Shown one piece after another: positions 23,677-35,689 of a DNA stretch of 64,000 bases; position 1 is the stretch's first letter; each line of letters begins with the position of its first letter. Origin of the DNA: Lomentospora prolificans (lineage: Eukaryota > Ascomycota > Sordariomycetes > Microascales > Microascaceae); assembly GCA_029532625.1 (NCBI GenBank), contig JARFXM010000007.1, positions 1,116,001 to 1,180,000 of the forward strand, in the 5' to 3' direction. The notes below the pieces were generated by a model, which was given only the letters and a program-made list of their open reading frames with translations, had not been told where the DNA came from and searched no databases. The translations under genes were made by a program, and so were the position numbers.

Positions 23677-25778
23677 ATGACCGAAGAAGAGATTCTCAAG
23701 ACCGACCTTCTAATTGTCGGAGCTGGTCCTGCCGGAGCATCGCTAGCTTGCTTTCTAGCCTCTCATGGTATTGCGCTCTAACCTTGGGCTAATTTAGTGC
23801 GATCGGAGTTCGATCGAAGCTAACACAGACGGTAGGCAGGACTGGTATTATCATCGCAAGAGACCCGTGGTCGGCGGAGACCCCACGAGCTCACATCACT
23901 AATATGGCCGGGCTTGGTATGGAATATTAATTTGATTTTCTACCAACATTGTCTCGCTAGATTCAATCTAATATGATGCCACAGAGTGCCTACGAGACAT
24001 TGGACTCGATGAGCAGTGCCTAGCGCTTGCGACCGATGGGCGCAACATGGCGCATACTAGATGGTGCCACACTATGGCCGGTGAGGAGTATGCTCGAATT
24101 CACTCTTGGGGCAATGATCCCAAGCGAAAGGTAAAGCCCCGATGATAGGGCGGGTGCATGCCTCTCCGCTCATGCTAACGTAAAACAGGGTGATTACGAC
24201 GCGGCCAGCCCCTGCGACCATGTAGACCTTCCCCAAACCGAATTGGAGCCCATCCTCCTCCGCCGTGCCGTGCACAAGGGGTGGAAACTCATCTTCAATA
24301 CCCAGTTCGTTCGTTGCGAGCGTCCCAGCCCCGATGCCATCATCAGCGAAGTCCAAGACCGAGTCCTCAACCGTACCTATAAAATTCAATCTCGCTTCCT
24401 CTTCGGATGCGACGGTGCTCGTAGCCAGGTCGTGCGTGATCTTGATATCCCCCTCATTAAGAAGCCGGGCCAAGGACTTGCACTCAACATCTTGGTGCGT
24501 GCAGACATGTCGCACTTGATGGAGAACCGCACCGGAAACCTCCATTGGGCGTTCGTTCCGGAGAAGGAACATCCGATCTGGGGTTGGGCAGCCGTGGTGC
24601 GTATGGTAAAACCGTGGAAGGAATGGATGTTCATCTTCCTGCCTCAGCCTGGTGCCGACGTCACCCTCGACTCTATGAATGCGAGCCACGACGAATACAT
24701 GGCTCGAGTCAAGGAGCTAATTGGCGACGACTCGATTGACGTGGAGATCCTAAACATTAGCAAGTGGTGGATTAACGAGATCGTAGCAGAGCGGTACACA
24801 GACGGAAATGTGTAGGTTGAAGTCTCTCGTAACCCCAGCCCGGTTCTGTTTGCTCACGGTCTACTTTACAGCTTCTGCCTCGGCGATGCCGTCCACAGAC
24901 ATCCTCCCTTTAACGGCCTGGGGTCTAACACCTGTATTCAGGACGCCTTTAACCTTGCCTGGAAGATCCACTACGTGATGTCGGGTAAAGCAGGACCCTC
25001 TCTTCTCGACTCCTTCTCGATCGAGCGGCAGCCGGTCGGTGTTGATGTCATCACCCGTGCCAACCAAGGCCTCCGAGATCACAGTCCTTGGATGGAAACT
25101 ATCGGCATGCTCGAGCCCGACGTCGAAAAGCGCCGCGCTATTCTTGCCGAATTCGAGGATCCAGGCGAAAAGGGCCGTAGACGCCGCGAAGAATTCCAGC
25201 GCAACATTGAAATCACTTCGAGCGAATTCCACGGTCTCGGTGTCGAGATGAATCAGAGATACCAATCCAAAGCTGTTTATGCCGATGATGAAACGGTTCC
25301 TCCACCGCCAACTCCGGCAGACCCCGTCAAGGAGTACCAAATCGGAACATACCCCGGTAAGAGGCTCCCCCATGCCTGGCTCAACACGCGTGCTCCAAAG
25401 AAGCCGTTCTCGACGATCGACCTTGCCGGTCACGGACGCTTCTGCCTCATAACCGGGCCTTCGGGAGCCGAGGCCTGGAAAAAGGCTGCAGCTGCCGTCT
25501 CTGAAGCTGTCGGCGTAGAGATCAAGGCGTATTCCATCGGCTGGAGGCAGGACTGCGAGGATGTGTATTTCGACTGGGCGAGGAGGAGGGAGGTGGAAGA
25601 AGACGGGTGTGTCCTCGTGAGACCGGACCGATTCGTCGTGTGGAGGGCGATGAAGATGATTGAGGATCGCGAAGCAAGGCTAGAGAAGGTTATGCGTAGA
25701 GTGTTGGCACTAGATGGAGCTGCGCCGAGGGCTGAGGTTGTAGTACCTTTTCAGAACGGCCAGAACGGCACGTCTTAG
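23677..25778 (+). CDS. FAD-dependent aromatic hydroxylase (phenol 2-monooxygenase / TfdB-like)
   Basis: Five exons, 23677-23767, 23836-23916, 23985-24130, 24189-24811 and 24872-25778, encode 615 residues. The dinucleotide-binding GAGPAG lies at 15-20. GCDGARS near residue 180 is the DG motif of class A flavoprotein hydroxylases. GDAVHRHPPFNGLGSNTCIQ at about 318 is the second FAD motif in the form typical of dichlorophenol 6-monooxygenase-like enzymes. The length and a C-terminal thioredoxin-fold-like region (about 440-610) match the phenol hydroxylase group. Such enzymes use NAD(P)H and O2 to ortho-hydroxylate phenols in aromatic catabolism or in specialised metabolism. No other catabolic or biosynthetic genes adjoin it, so the substrate is unknown. 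Acceptor choice at exon 2 (GGTAG then GCAGG) was set by family continuity (SHGRTGIIIARD). Confidence 0.88.
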
Positions 25779-27170
25779 GCTTATGTGGCTCGGCTCTAGC
25801 TCTAGGCGCGGCACATTAAAAAGCCTCAGACGGCTAGTCAGGGTAGATTCCTCGATACATAGAATGTGCGGAGGAAGGTCGGTTTTGCCTTTAGCAAACT
25901 GCCGTCAATAGTGGTCCGGCGCCTTCTACACTTTTCATGCAGGAAAGCCTCATAGGTTCAAACCAATAACTCTCCCGTATTTCGATATTGAAACAATCAA
26001 GAATCAAGAGTATTCTCCAATCTTCTCTTTAAATATATCGCTTTTTGCATCCATGCCCTACTTCAAATCCAGAAGCGGCGCCGCTGGCATATCGATCAGA
26101 GAATATGGTTCCCCACGCTAAAATCCCCACTTAAAGGGTATAGTTTCATCCCACCAGATAGCAACGGCCATGCGTAGAGATGGCAACGTCAGGACGCTGC
26201 CATCGCCCGTCATCTAGAAGGTTTCACACGTCACACCATGAATTAGCGTCGAGGATTTTAGACCAGGACATTTCCACGCCTCGGTCCCCAAGTCGCGGGA
26301 AAGGTATGGGTGGCATGATGTCCCGAAAAGGATGACTCGCTCTCCCGCTCTCCCGCTCTCCCGCTCTCGGAGTTATATGTAACTCCCCAAACCCTCCAGC
26401 TCGCCAGATACAGATAGATCAGTAATCCGATTTGTGCTTGACGATCCAAAATCTCCATCTACTTATATTCAACCCAATAATCCCAATCGTCACAATAGCT
26501 CCAAGTCCTATGCTCCAAACATGGTACAAACCACACCCGTCCCTCAAAAATCGGAGGATTGGGTCTACGAGAAGTGCAAACCGCTCCGAGGCTTCAAATA
26601 AACCAGGGCACATCTCGCCACGATTGTGTCTAAGCGAACGGTAGACTGGCCATTCCCAGAGCGCGAAAGTATTTGCGATCGTTAGCTGCTGGTGTAAAGA
26701 ATCGTGGATGAGCTGTTGTGTTGGGTTTGAAGCCAATGAATTGAAACAACATCGAATCATGGATTATATATAATAGTGGTAACGGTAAAACGAATCTCAA
26801 CAATAACAAAGGTATCTTCTAAACGATCAATCCTGCAAGTCCATCCATCATCTTTCAAATAGAAAAAAAAAAAAAAAGGGTGGACTGAAAACAAGGCCAA
26901 ACTCCGGCCTGGGTGTAATAATGCAACGCGATGCAACGCAATGCGACATAAGACATAATCGACTCCGCGCTAAAACTCCTTCTTTTTCGTAATGCATCAT
27001 TCATTCTTGCGAGAAGCGGAGTCTCTGCTAACCATAATCCAACATCACCGCTGGGTAAGTCGGCTCTCGTGACGGTCAAATCTATCGCGAACCTAGTCGT
27101 TGAGGCACCAGCTCTGAAAGTCGTGGTGTGCTTAAGCGTGTCCCGCCAAAGCAGATGCCCGAGGCATGAC
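25779..27170. other. Intergenic, downstream of the monooxygenase
   Basis: This holds the 3' flank of the monooxygenase gene, a short tandem repeat of CTCTCCCG units at about 26337-26367, an A-run at 26862-26877 and one weak small-protein candidate, listed separately. Confidence 0.5.
26419..26760 (-). CDS. Possible small membrane protein, unrecognised
   Basis: This is an uninterrupted 113-codon frame with an ATG start preceded by a TATATATAA sequence. The C-terminal third contains one hydrophobic segment (SIGLGAIVTIGIIGLNISRW) that could span a membrane. No family was recognised, the codon usage is not distinctive, and no splice extension was found. It may be a chance frame. Confidence 0.25.
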   Translation of the reverse strand: MIRCCFNSLASNPTQQLIHDSLHQQLTIANTFALWEWPVYRSLRHNRGEMCPGLFEASERFALLVDPILRFLRDGCGLYHVWSIGLGAIVTIGIIGLNISRWRFWIVKHKSDY

Positions 27171-28062
27171 ACCGGGGGAAGCTTGAAAGTTGTGGCTGTG
27201 CGTGGCTTCTCCCGGTGGTAGGAGATGAGCTGTGATGACGTTCACCGGGTTTGGGGCCCTGGGAGAGGTGATAATATTTGTGGCCTAGTTGAGGCCCCTC
27301 CCAGTGCCGTCGAAGACAGCCGCTGAGTCGTCATTCTTAATGCTCCAGTGGCACTAAGGGGGCATGAAGGTTGGAACGAGGTTTCCGCTAACCATGGGCC
27401 GATCGTTGCCGTCGTTGGTCTCAATGTGCGGCATCGGGGGAGGCTTGGATTGTGTAACTCGATGGAGCCACCCCCGGTGCCAGCCGGCTTAAATCTCAAC
27501 TTTATATAGAGGCTCTAGGAGGAACCTAAGGTCTTGTTTTGGTGTGGCCCCTCCTAGAGTCGGGATCAGGGTGTGGCACCTGGAAGGGCGGCCGGGGGGG
27601 GGGGCCTTAAAAAGTAGTGTGGCCAAAAGAGATTCCCCCCGGCCAGTGCAAAGCCGAGATATCTTGAAAAGTAGTCAATATGTGCACTGGGGGAGGCTGA
27701 GATGGTAATGGCTTCGTGTACCCCCCCAAGTGCCAGTTGGCAAGTCTCGGACAATATTAGCGGGACACCAGGAGGGACTTGAAGCCCAGACTTTGGTGTG
27801 GTCCCCCCGGTGTTTGCCGGTTTCCCGCTTAGGAATCGATGCGCAGCACCGGGGGAGGCTTGAATCATGCAGACATGAGAAGCCTCCTCCAGTACCAGGT
27901 GGTGCTGATCATAAAACAAAGCAAACCGAGGGGGTTCACTGGAAGAGGCCTAAAGATCTTTATTTTGGTGCGGCCCCTCCCAGTGCTCGCGGGTTCACCT
28001 CGGAGACACTGGTAAGGGTGACCGAGGGAGGCTTGAATCCGGTTGACTTCAGAAGCCTCCCT
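27171..28062. repeat. Ladder of ten GC-rich imperfect hairpins with about 85-bp period
   Basis: Ten inverted repeats follow each other, each 38-55 bp long with 10-16 bp arms: 27171-27216, 27259-27304, 27431-27480, 27513-27559, 27590-27644, 27684-27733, 27765-27813, 27846-27895, 27937-27985 and 28025-28062. Starts are 77-94 bp apart, with one missing or decayed position near 27345. Arms share a GGGGGAGGC core on one side and GCCTCCC or CCCCTCCC on the other. Two loop types tend to alternate: one with GGAGGCTTGAAT on its 5' side, the other with TTTTGGTG before GGCCCCTCC. Arms at 27513/27550, 27590/27635 and 28025/28053 are perfect over 10 bp. The array lies 3' of the large minus-strand gene. 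It encodes no credible protein. Its function is unknown. Confidence 0.85.
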
Positions 28063-28237
28063 GGTGGCGGATTATGTGGTCTGCTAACACTCCCTGCAAG
28101 CTTGCTGGGAGAGGCAAGATCAAGCTCCAAGAAACATCGTGTGTGGCCGAGCCTCGTGCAAATTTTCAAACACTATCAAACAGTGGCTATGGTCTCCTTT
28201 CTCATCTCAATGGATGTGTGCCAAACGTTGGGCTCTT

Positions 28238-31200
28238 CTACTGCTTGGCCCTGGTTGAAGACCGCGTCTGCCTTCGGTTCGGGGTGCTAGCTACCCTGGC
28301 TGCACTCCTGGCCGCGCTCTTCTTCGCTGCAGACTTTTTGACCCCCGCCGCTTGCGTCAAGGTAGGCGTAGAGCCCTTGAACGACGAAGGTTCGGAGTCG
28401 GTGGTCGATGGCTTGGTCCCGGACTTTGCGGTCGACTTTGTCTTGGCAGCCTTTGACTTAGGTGGTCGACCGACGGGTCTCTTAGAAGCCGGTTTGACTC
28501 CTTCGGCGGATGTCGAGACTGGGGCTAGGGTTGGTGCCTCCGTTGTATCATCCCCACTTCCATCCTCGCCACTCTCACTCTCTGGGTCCGAATAATTTAC
28601 AACTTGGTTCTCACCCCAAGCAACAGACTTTTTGTTTGTGGGATTCCGAGCTCTCGCCGTTCGCGCCTCGTGCACCTCCTTAAGTTCTTGCATTCGGTAC
28701 GCATGAGGGTCTTCTCGTTGCCTCGCAAGGACAACGTCGACTGCAACGGCCTTGCCTTTGTTCTTCCGAGTATTACTCCGAGTCGCCGCGGCAAGGTCAT
28801 CCTCCCTATTTGCCGTGGATTGCCCACCAATGACGCCCGATCCTACCCTAACTGGGATCTTAGAGGCGGCGTCAACTGGCGCGGCAGCGCCCTCGGTCTG
28901 CTTAGCCCTTACTCTCGTAGAGCGTCTGAGGCAAGTGGCCTTTGGGACGTCGCCGCTTCGGGCCCGCTTCGATGGGGGCTCCGAAGGGTCCGCCGTCTGA
29001 CCCTCACCCTCATCTGGCCCCCTTTTCCTACTAGTCTTCCTTGGGCTCGAGGTATTAACGTCGACTTGGCCGAGGGGAAGTCGCGGGGCGGGAGACCCGG
29101 TGCTCACAATAGCGGATCGGTTCTGAACCTCAGCAGTACGAGCGGCCTTACCAGCTCGATGCTGACTCAAGAAGTTGCCCAGGTAAGCCCGGTCTTCAGC
29201 TTCTTGAGCCTCCGCCAGATGATCTGGCCGAGCCGGGCGAGAGGACTGGGGTGTGCGTTTCGCGGGGCTAGGCGAGAAGCCTGCCGTATGAGAGCTACCG
29301 TGGGAGCGCTTTTCCTTTGTTAATAGAGCTTTCGGGGCGGCTGGGGACGTTTTCTTCGAGACGACCGTGGGTGAACGGGAATCGGCTAGTGGGGTAAACG
29401 TCCTGGGAGAAGTGCGAGGGGTATTGCTTTGCTTAGCAGCCGATGGAACCGGCACAGGCGTCTTCGCCAAGTGATTGGTGGGGGTGCGCGGAACAGGTGT
29501 AAACTGGTTGGAGGTATTGAGCCCTTCGCTTTCAATAACTTGACCATCCTTTGTAGCTTGCTTAGAAGCAGAATTGCAGCTAGGGGTTGACGGTTGAGGT
29601 GAGGCTTGCTTAGGGGAAACTTCGTGGGGGTTGAGAGATTTGGAAGTGCTGTCTTGTTCTTGTGGGGTAGCTTGATTATCGGAAGCATCTTGTGCGTTGA
29701 TTTGCTTAGGAGTGGGCTGACGGGGCGTGTGTTTCTTCGGGGTAGCTTCCTCTTGAGTACCCGTATTTGCCTCCGTGGCCGGGGCTGTCGCGATGCTGTC
29801 CTTCGCAGGCTTCGAGGGCGTAGGGGTGGTGGGTTGAAGCGCGGATTCTCCCGTGGGCTGAGTAGAGGTCTGGGGAGGAGTGGAACCGGGTGCATTGTCA
29901 ACATTGTCAATAATAACGCCGTCTCCTACGTAGGTGATGGTCTCGTAGGGAGCATTCATCTCGTCAATTAAACTCATGCCGTGGTGCGTACTGGGTTGGG
30001 TAGGGGTAAAACCAATCGCAGTTGGATATCGCTCGGGTGTGTTCTGCAAGTCGGTCTGGGGAAGCGGTGAGGGTGACGGAGAGGCTTGGGAACCCAAATT
30101 GTAACGCGGAGTGTTCAGATTGTTGGAATCGAGGACGACTGCGGTAGGAGTCTCAGGTATGTCACCCACAAGTTCGTCGGTATTTGTTGAAAGGAATGAG
30201 ACGTTATCAAGGACGTGCTCTGCCTGAGGCGAGCTATCGGCTTGTGTGTCCACGTTGGTTGTGATCTCTTGAGTCACCGGGCTAGAAGGTAGGAGAGAGG
30301 CTTGCTGCGACTGGGTATGAAAGATTGGGGAGCCATTCTCGTTAAAGTTATGTATATTTACTGTGACATCATGAACAGTAGAGTCCGAAATGTTCGACAA
30401 TTCCGACTGTGTCTGGGTCAGCGTCGCGGGATTTCGAAGCCTTGCAAATGGCCCGTCGTGGGCGCCATATATAGAGGGTGTAGGCACCTCCATAACTTCT
30501 TGGAGCTCGTCAGTGTTCATGGAAAAGAAGGTATGCTCGACATGTGGGGTCGACGGCGTAGGCGAGCTTGCGGGGGCGGTTTGGTGATAACGGGGCGTAT
30601 TGGTCTCCGCTTGAAGTACGATGCCGGTAGGCGTGTCAGGGAGATCACCAACCAGCTCGTCGGTATTGGTGGACATGAACGACTTTTCGTCACTATCACC
30701 ATCGTCGGCGTTCTGGACCTGACGGAGGGGGCTAGGTGACTGGGGAAGGTTCAAGTTGAAACGAGGATTAACGTCGGGCCTCGAACGGAGGGGTTCAGGC
30801 GTTTGGGGGTTATTAGGGATCTCGTGAGCATGTCCCAAAAGGACTGAGTCACTGTGAGCCTGGGCAACGCGACTCGGGCTACTGCTTGGGGAGTCGGGGG
30901 CCATGCTGGGACCAAGTGAGAGAAACTGGTTGTCACCGCCAAGGACGATGGCCGTCGGGGTATCTGGAAATCCAGCGATGAGCTCGTCGGTGTTGGTGGA
31001 TAAGAAGGATGAGTCGCCTGTCGGTGTACCCTCGACACTATGAGCTAGATGGAATGAGATTTGAGGAGTAGAGAACGGCGTGCCGGAGCCAGCTGGCGAC
31101 GCCGCCCAGCCAACCACCTCTCGCCCCCCTTCTATATTGGGATGCGGGCTGTCTTCCACTTCAAGAGAAAGCTGCGACTTTCTTCCCTCAGAAGGAGGCG

Positions 31201-32841
31201 CGAACCCCTCGTCAACATCCCCCTTAGCGATGGATGGGACGAAAGTCTCCGTAAAGATGTTGGCGAACCTCGCGGGTATCTTAAACCTCACGAAGAACCT
31301 ATCGTCACCCTTCTCAACCGTAACCTTAGCATTAACGGATCCGTTCGAGGCATCCGAAGCTACCTTGGCCAAACTCTTCACAGCGGCGACCGACTGCTTA
31401 CTGAAGATATCGAGATTCATCCTAGTGTCAACGGAATATTCTTCAGCGAGAGCTTCGCTTAAGCCCGGCGACTGATGCTCTTGGGCGGGTTCTGCCGAGA
31501 AGTCAACCCTAAAGCTTCTCAGGTTGCGGTGTTCAAGTTGCTGCTTTGTCGAGCCGCTAAAAACAGCTGGAACGGCGGAGCTATCACCTTCACCCGCGAA
31601 CCAAGACTTTGCACCTGAACGGGGGGTGTTGGGGGTGGGGGAACCACGTCGGGAGGCATCAGCAGAGGTAGTGTCAACGAGTGATGCACCTCCGCTCGTG
31701 AAAACAAGCATGGGAATGGGAGAGCTACACTTCGCCTTCTCGGCTCGAGATGTAATGGCGGGCGGGGTGGGGGAATCGTTTTGTTCCGGAGAGGACTTCG
31801 CGGAAGGTGAGAAACGGTTTAAGCCCCATTTGATGGAGTCGGTTATCTTTCTGACGGGAGTCCAGATGGACAAGCCGCCGGATCGAGCGGGAGTCACTTG
31901 GGGTTCCGGGGTAGTAGGCTCCGATACCTCCAAGATATTAGAAAGACGGGGTTGTCCACGGTCTGTAAGTCGGAGCCTGATTTGGGGATTTAGGTCGTGA
32001 TGAATACTAGCACAGAGGCTTTGTACCATGAGAGAGACACTCAGGGTATTCGAGACGATCGATGACATGGAATCTAGCTTTGCGAGTAGGGCTGGTTGAA
32101 GTGCGGCCGTAGGGGCGAGGGCGTAGCCATTTGGTTCACGCTTGCGCTTTTGGCGAACAACGGCAGTATCGCTGTTTTCTTCGATCGGCAACAACTTGTC
32201 ATCAAATAAACTGTTGCGGGTTTGGACTAGCAGATGTTAATGACCGACATACAAATATAGATCAGGATATCTACAAACCTTGAGCGCTGAGCTGGTCCCA
32301 AAACCCAGGATATTCAACTCCCGACGCCTGGTATTGATGCTCGATGACGAGGTCGCGAAGGACGGTGGGCTGCGTGCAGAGCTTCTTATCACTATGGGCT
32401 CTATGGCCCGTGATTTGACGGTATGATCGACGAATTAAGTGGGCGCGCCTCTTCATGGGCCGGCCATCTCGTCGAGAGGGGACTGTGACTGGGTCCCAAG
32501 CACGGGCAATCGACTGAGTCTGCGCATAAGAGAAAGGGTTTGTTGGGGGGGAGCTATTCAAAGAGGTACGCGGTTAACTTTCAGTCTTTTCAAGCAGGCA
32601 CCACTGGCAGCGGCCCGCAGGTAGCGGTTCAGGACGATGAGGTTGTGAGGATGGGGAAATGGGTGTAGCCGACGTACTACATAGCCGTGATTCGGCCGTT
32701 ATTGTTAAGCCAAGCCTCATCAGAGTGCTGGCAGCCCATAGGGCTTGTTTGAATTGCGATTGCACTATCGAAACGTTAGCGACCAAGTACCACCCATGGC
32801 AGTTGGGTCACATACATGTCGGCAGACGCTTGGAACGCCAT
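28238..32841 (-). CDS. Large disordered protein with AT-hook and repeated TNTDEL motifs, unknown function
   Basis: Four exons, 32841-32816, 32764-32678, 32553-32279 and 32226-28238, keep phase and give 1458 residues. The first about 160 residues look well ordered (PPTNPFSYAQTQSIARAWDP and PSRRDGRPMKRRAHLIRRSY) and define the start. The rest is rich in Ser, Pro, Thr and Gln. A motif of the form F(L/M)STNTDEL followed by a PDTPT-type segment occurs four times, at about 31010-30976, 30682-30649, 30535-30504 and 30200-30168. A KRPVGRPPKSK AT-hook lies near residue 1385, and the C-terminus is Lys/Arg/Ala-rich, so nuclear location and DNA binding are plausible. No enzymatic domain is visible. It is divergent from MRP10. 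I do not recognise the family. Confidence 0.8.
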
Positions 32842-33890
32842 TCTGTTCTTTGAGAGGGGTGTGTAACTATTTGAGAAAGGTGATAGTACGAATGTCGAGT
32901 GGAAGGTAATTGAGACGTTTTTCGAGGTCGCACGAAGTCCAGATCGCGATATTACTTGACTAGACGCGAGATGGCCTTCGTGGACGCGCTTGAAATCGAT
33001 CGATCGTGGGAGAGAGGGCGCACGTAAAGATTGAAGTTGATGAATGTGGAGGTAATGAAATTGAATAGAGAAGAATGATGATAGAGAAACTACTTGCCGT
33101 AAACTAGCCGGAAATCTCAAGGTGGTAAAAGAACTGAGTGAAGAAGGCGGTTGACGGTCACAATCGTGGTGGATGGCAAGAGAGGAAATAATTATGGCGA
33201 GGTCAAAGTGGTTGTTTACAATGTGGAGGGGCGGAAGAGCTCAAGGTCGCGGAAGTGGGTGGGTTTGATTGGCCAAGAAGGCTCCTTCTCCAAACACGGG
33301 TACAGCAACTTCCCTACACGTACTGTTGTCTTACAAAATAGGCGTGTTGGCTTGTATTGATACTGTTGACTTCGTGACCGCCTGCCAACTCAGAGCAAGT
33401 CGACAAGGCAGGTCCTAGCTCTCGCAGCCAGCTCTTTCCCTCCAACCTCTATTGTTTCGCGATTGACTCTATATCACAGTCATTACACGTAATTTTAAAT
33501 GAATATTGGCCTTTATTGCGAACAGGCAGCTTCAAGAAGTATCAGTCCGCGCACTTGATCAGCAGGCCGCGCGCATAACCCTTCGCTGCAAGCTGCATCT
33601 TATGCGCGTCTTCTTTTCTGCCGGCCAAAACTCGAGGTCCCTGAATTTAGAACCTCTAGACCCACCCGTGATAGTGTCTCACCGCCCTCTTATCGCACGT
33701 GATCTCCTGTTCTCAATCGCGGCAGGAGCCATCCGTATCGCATCTCGAAAAGTCATCCTCAAAATTTTGACGACCATCCACGCACGAGAATATTCCTTCC
33801 GCGAACCGCGCCGTCCACGCTGCACCGAACTTATTCCGACACCTAACCCCAGAGCTGTACCGCCGTCATCCCTTCCGAAAATAACCAAAA
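32842..33890. other. Divergent upstream region, large AT-hook protein / MRP10
   Basis: About 1 kb between two opposed start codons holds both promoters and leaders. A frame of 140 codons at 33506-33928 overlaps the MRP10 start in another phase and is not supported. Confidence 0.5.
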
Positions 33891-34263
33891 ATGGCCGGGC
33901 AAAAGCCCATTCGCCTTCCCACCCTTAACCGCCTTCGCGTTAAGAACCCCAATCCCAAACAGGAGAACCCCTGTGTAAGGGTGATGGCCTCTCTCCTAGG
34001 TTCGTGTAGCTCCAGGATGAATACTTATATTCCTCCCGTGACGTCTTCAAGTTGGAATAGAAATGGTAAATGACATTGAAACTAACGCTTAAGTAGCTTG
34101 CTGGGCTTCTTCGGGATACAACACCGCCGGATGCGCCGTCATCGAGCAGCAACTACGCACATGCATGGACGCCAAGAGGCCACCACCTCTCCCCAAGAGC
34201 AACATCAACTACCATTTGGGACGCTTCCAGAAGAGGTTCACCGGAACGACGAAAAGCAGCTAA
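33891..34263 (+). CDS. MRP10: Mitochondrial small-subunit ribosomal protein Mrp10 (mS37)
   Basis: Two exons, 33891-33999 and 34097-34263, encode 91 residues. The N-terminus MAGQKPIRLPTLNRLRVKN is basic and typical of the family. The core ENPCVRVMASLLACWASSGY followed by NTAGCAVIEQQLRTCMD has the paired cysteine spacing of a twin CX9C (CHCH) protein. The C-terminus NINYHLGRFQKR is also characteristic. The protein is a component of the 37S mitoribosomal subunit, and CHCH family members are usually imported through the Mia40 disulfide relay. The 97-bp intron splits the first cysteine region and would be missed by single-frame gene finding. The protein is the expected size for the family. Confidence 0.9.
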
Positions 34264-35689
34264 ACGTGGAATGCTGGGCTAAGAGGAACCTGCTGAGACA
34301 TAGGAAGGAGTTGATGATACACGCCTGAGGAATAGGGAAACATTGATATGAAACACGCGTGTCCGCGGTCACGCCGAACGTCTACTGTGAAGGAGGCGTG
34401 ATATAATGCTGGGGGAAATGGGCTGTCTTGGCCATCGAGGATGACAGCTAATGATGTGGGTGGATGAGTATCCCCGGATCTACGGCCGGGCTTGTACTTG
34501 ATATACATTGTACAACCAGTTATGTCTTCTCATAGACGGTGTTAAAACGCATGGATTTATAACAAATTTTTTGATACCTCTGCAATCTCCACACGACGTG
34601 CCCAGTCCCTATGCCCAGCGAGTGAGCCGATTCCGCCGCTAGTCAATCATGCCCAATTTTACGCGACTGTAGCGACCCAAGGTAAGGTAGAAGTAAAATA
34701 ACGATATCATTCCTTGTATTCCGTACTAAAGACTAGCCTTCATGACACAACGCTAAATACTCGGAAAACACAGGTTGATGAAAAGGCCCGGAAACCGCGC
34801 ACCTATCTTCAATAGGACAGTGACGGAAATGGATATATGCTATAAAACCCCTCACTTCCTTAGGAAGCGGGACGATGGGGAAAGAAAAAAGGGGGGTAAA
34901 GGCATTCCCAAGCACCTGAGGGTCCGTTCCACTGGGTCACAGACTTCCATCTCTTGCAACCCTTATGCCAATATACCATCCGAGCTTCCCAACCATGCTC
35001 TATATTTAAGGAAGAAAGTGCTTAAGCGAGAAAACAAATTAACCTTTCCAGACAAAACCGGAGCCGCATCATCTTTCCAGATAGCGCTGTCCAAACCAAA
35101 GGAGAGCTCTTGGATACGCCATTGAGACCCCGCGCGACTTGAGACTAATGGCACCGCAGCCTTGCGCTCCTAGCACAAGGTTGAAGTTTGATAGGTGACT
35201 GAAACAACATAAAGCAGGTATTGATTCCAAAAGCCGGAGAGGGCGATCAAGTAGTTCTATTTAACGGAAACCGGGATGGCACTCCATTCTCGAACCATGC
35301 GTGACTCTTAAGATGAAGAGAGGGTATAGGCAGCACCCAGGGTCTTCGTTAAAAAAACGAAAGTGGTATCATGCGCGTCATTTCGCAGTATATGTGGCCC
35401 CCTTATCGTGAAAACCCGCCCATAAACTGCGCAGGTAAAAGTTGAAATCATTCCAGAATCAAAAGCATGATCCCAGACGCAACAATCAAAGAAGCGAAAA
35501 GTAAAAATCAAAGTAAAAGAGGAGTGTTAAGAATCGAGAGCTAGGGATTGGACACTCCCACCAAGACGCCAAAAACATGCAACCAATGCTCCTGTGGTAT
35601 TTTGAAAAATGATAATCTTTTGGTAGAGAGATGATGAAATTTCGCCGGGCAAACGTCTCCGATCCACGTGCAGTATTCGCTGGTCAAGC
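34264..35689. other. Convergent intergenic region, MRP10 / CDC24
   Basis: The shared 3' flank of two convergent genes. Frames of up to 116 codons occur, with no family signature. No structural RNA was recognised. Confidence 0.5.

Noticed and set aside
23677..25778. Secondary-metabolite gene cluster around the flavin monooxygenase
   Set aside because: No polyketide synthase, peptide synthetase, terpene cyclase, transporter or pathway regulator lies nearby; neighbours are a repair nuclease and an unrelated structural gene.
27171..28062. CRISPR-like array
   Set aside because: The units are imperfect, self-complementary and diverged, without constant direct repeats and unique spacers, and the genome is clearly eukaryotic.
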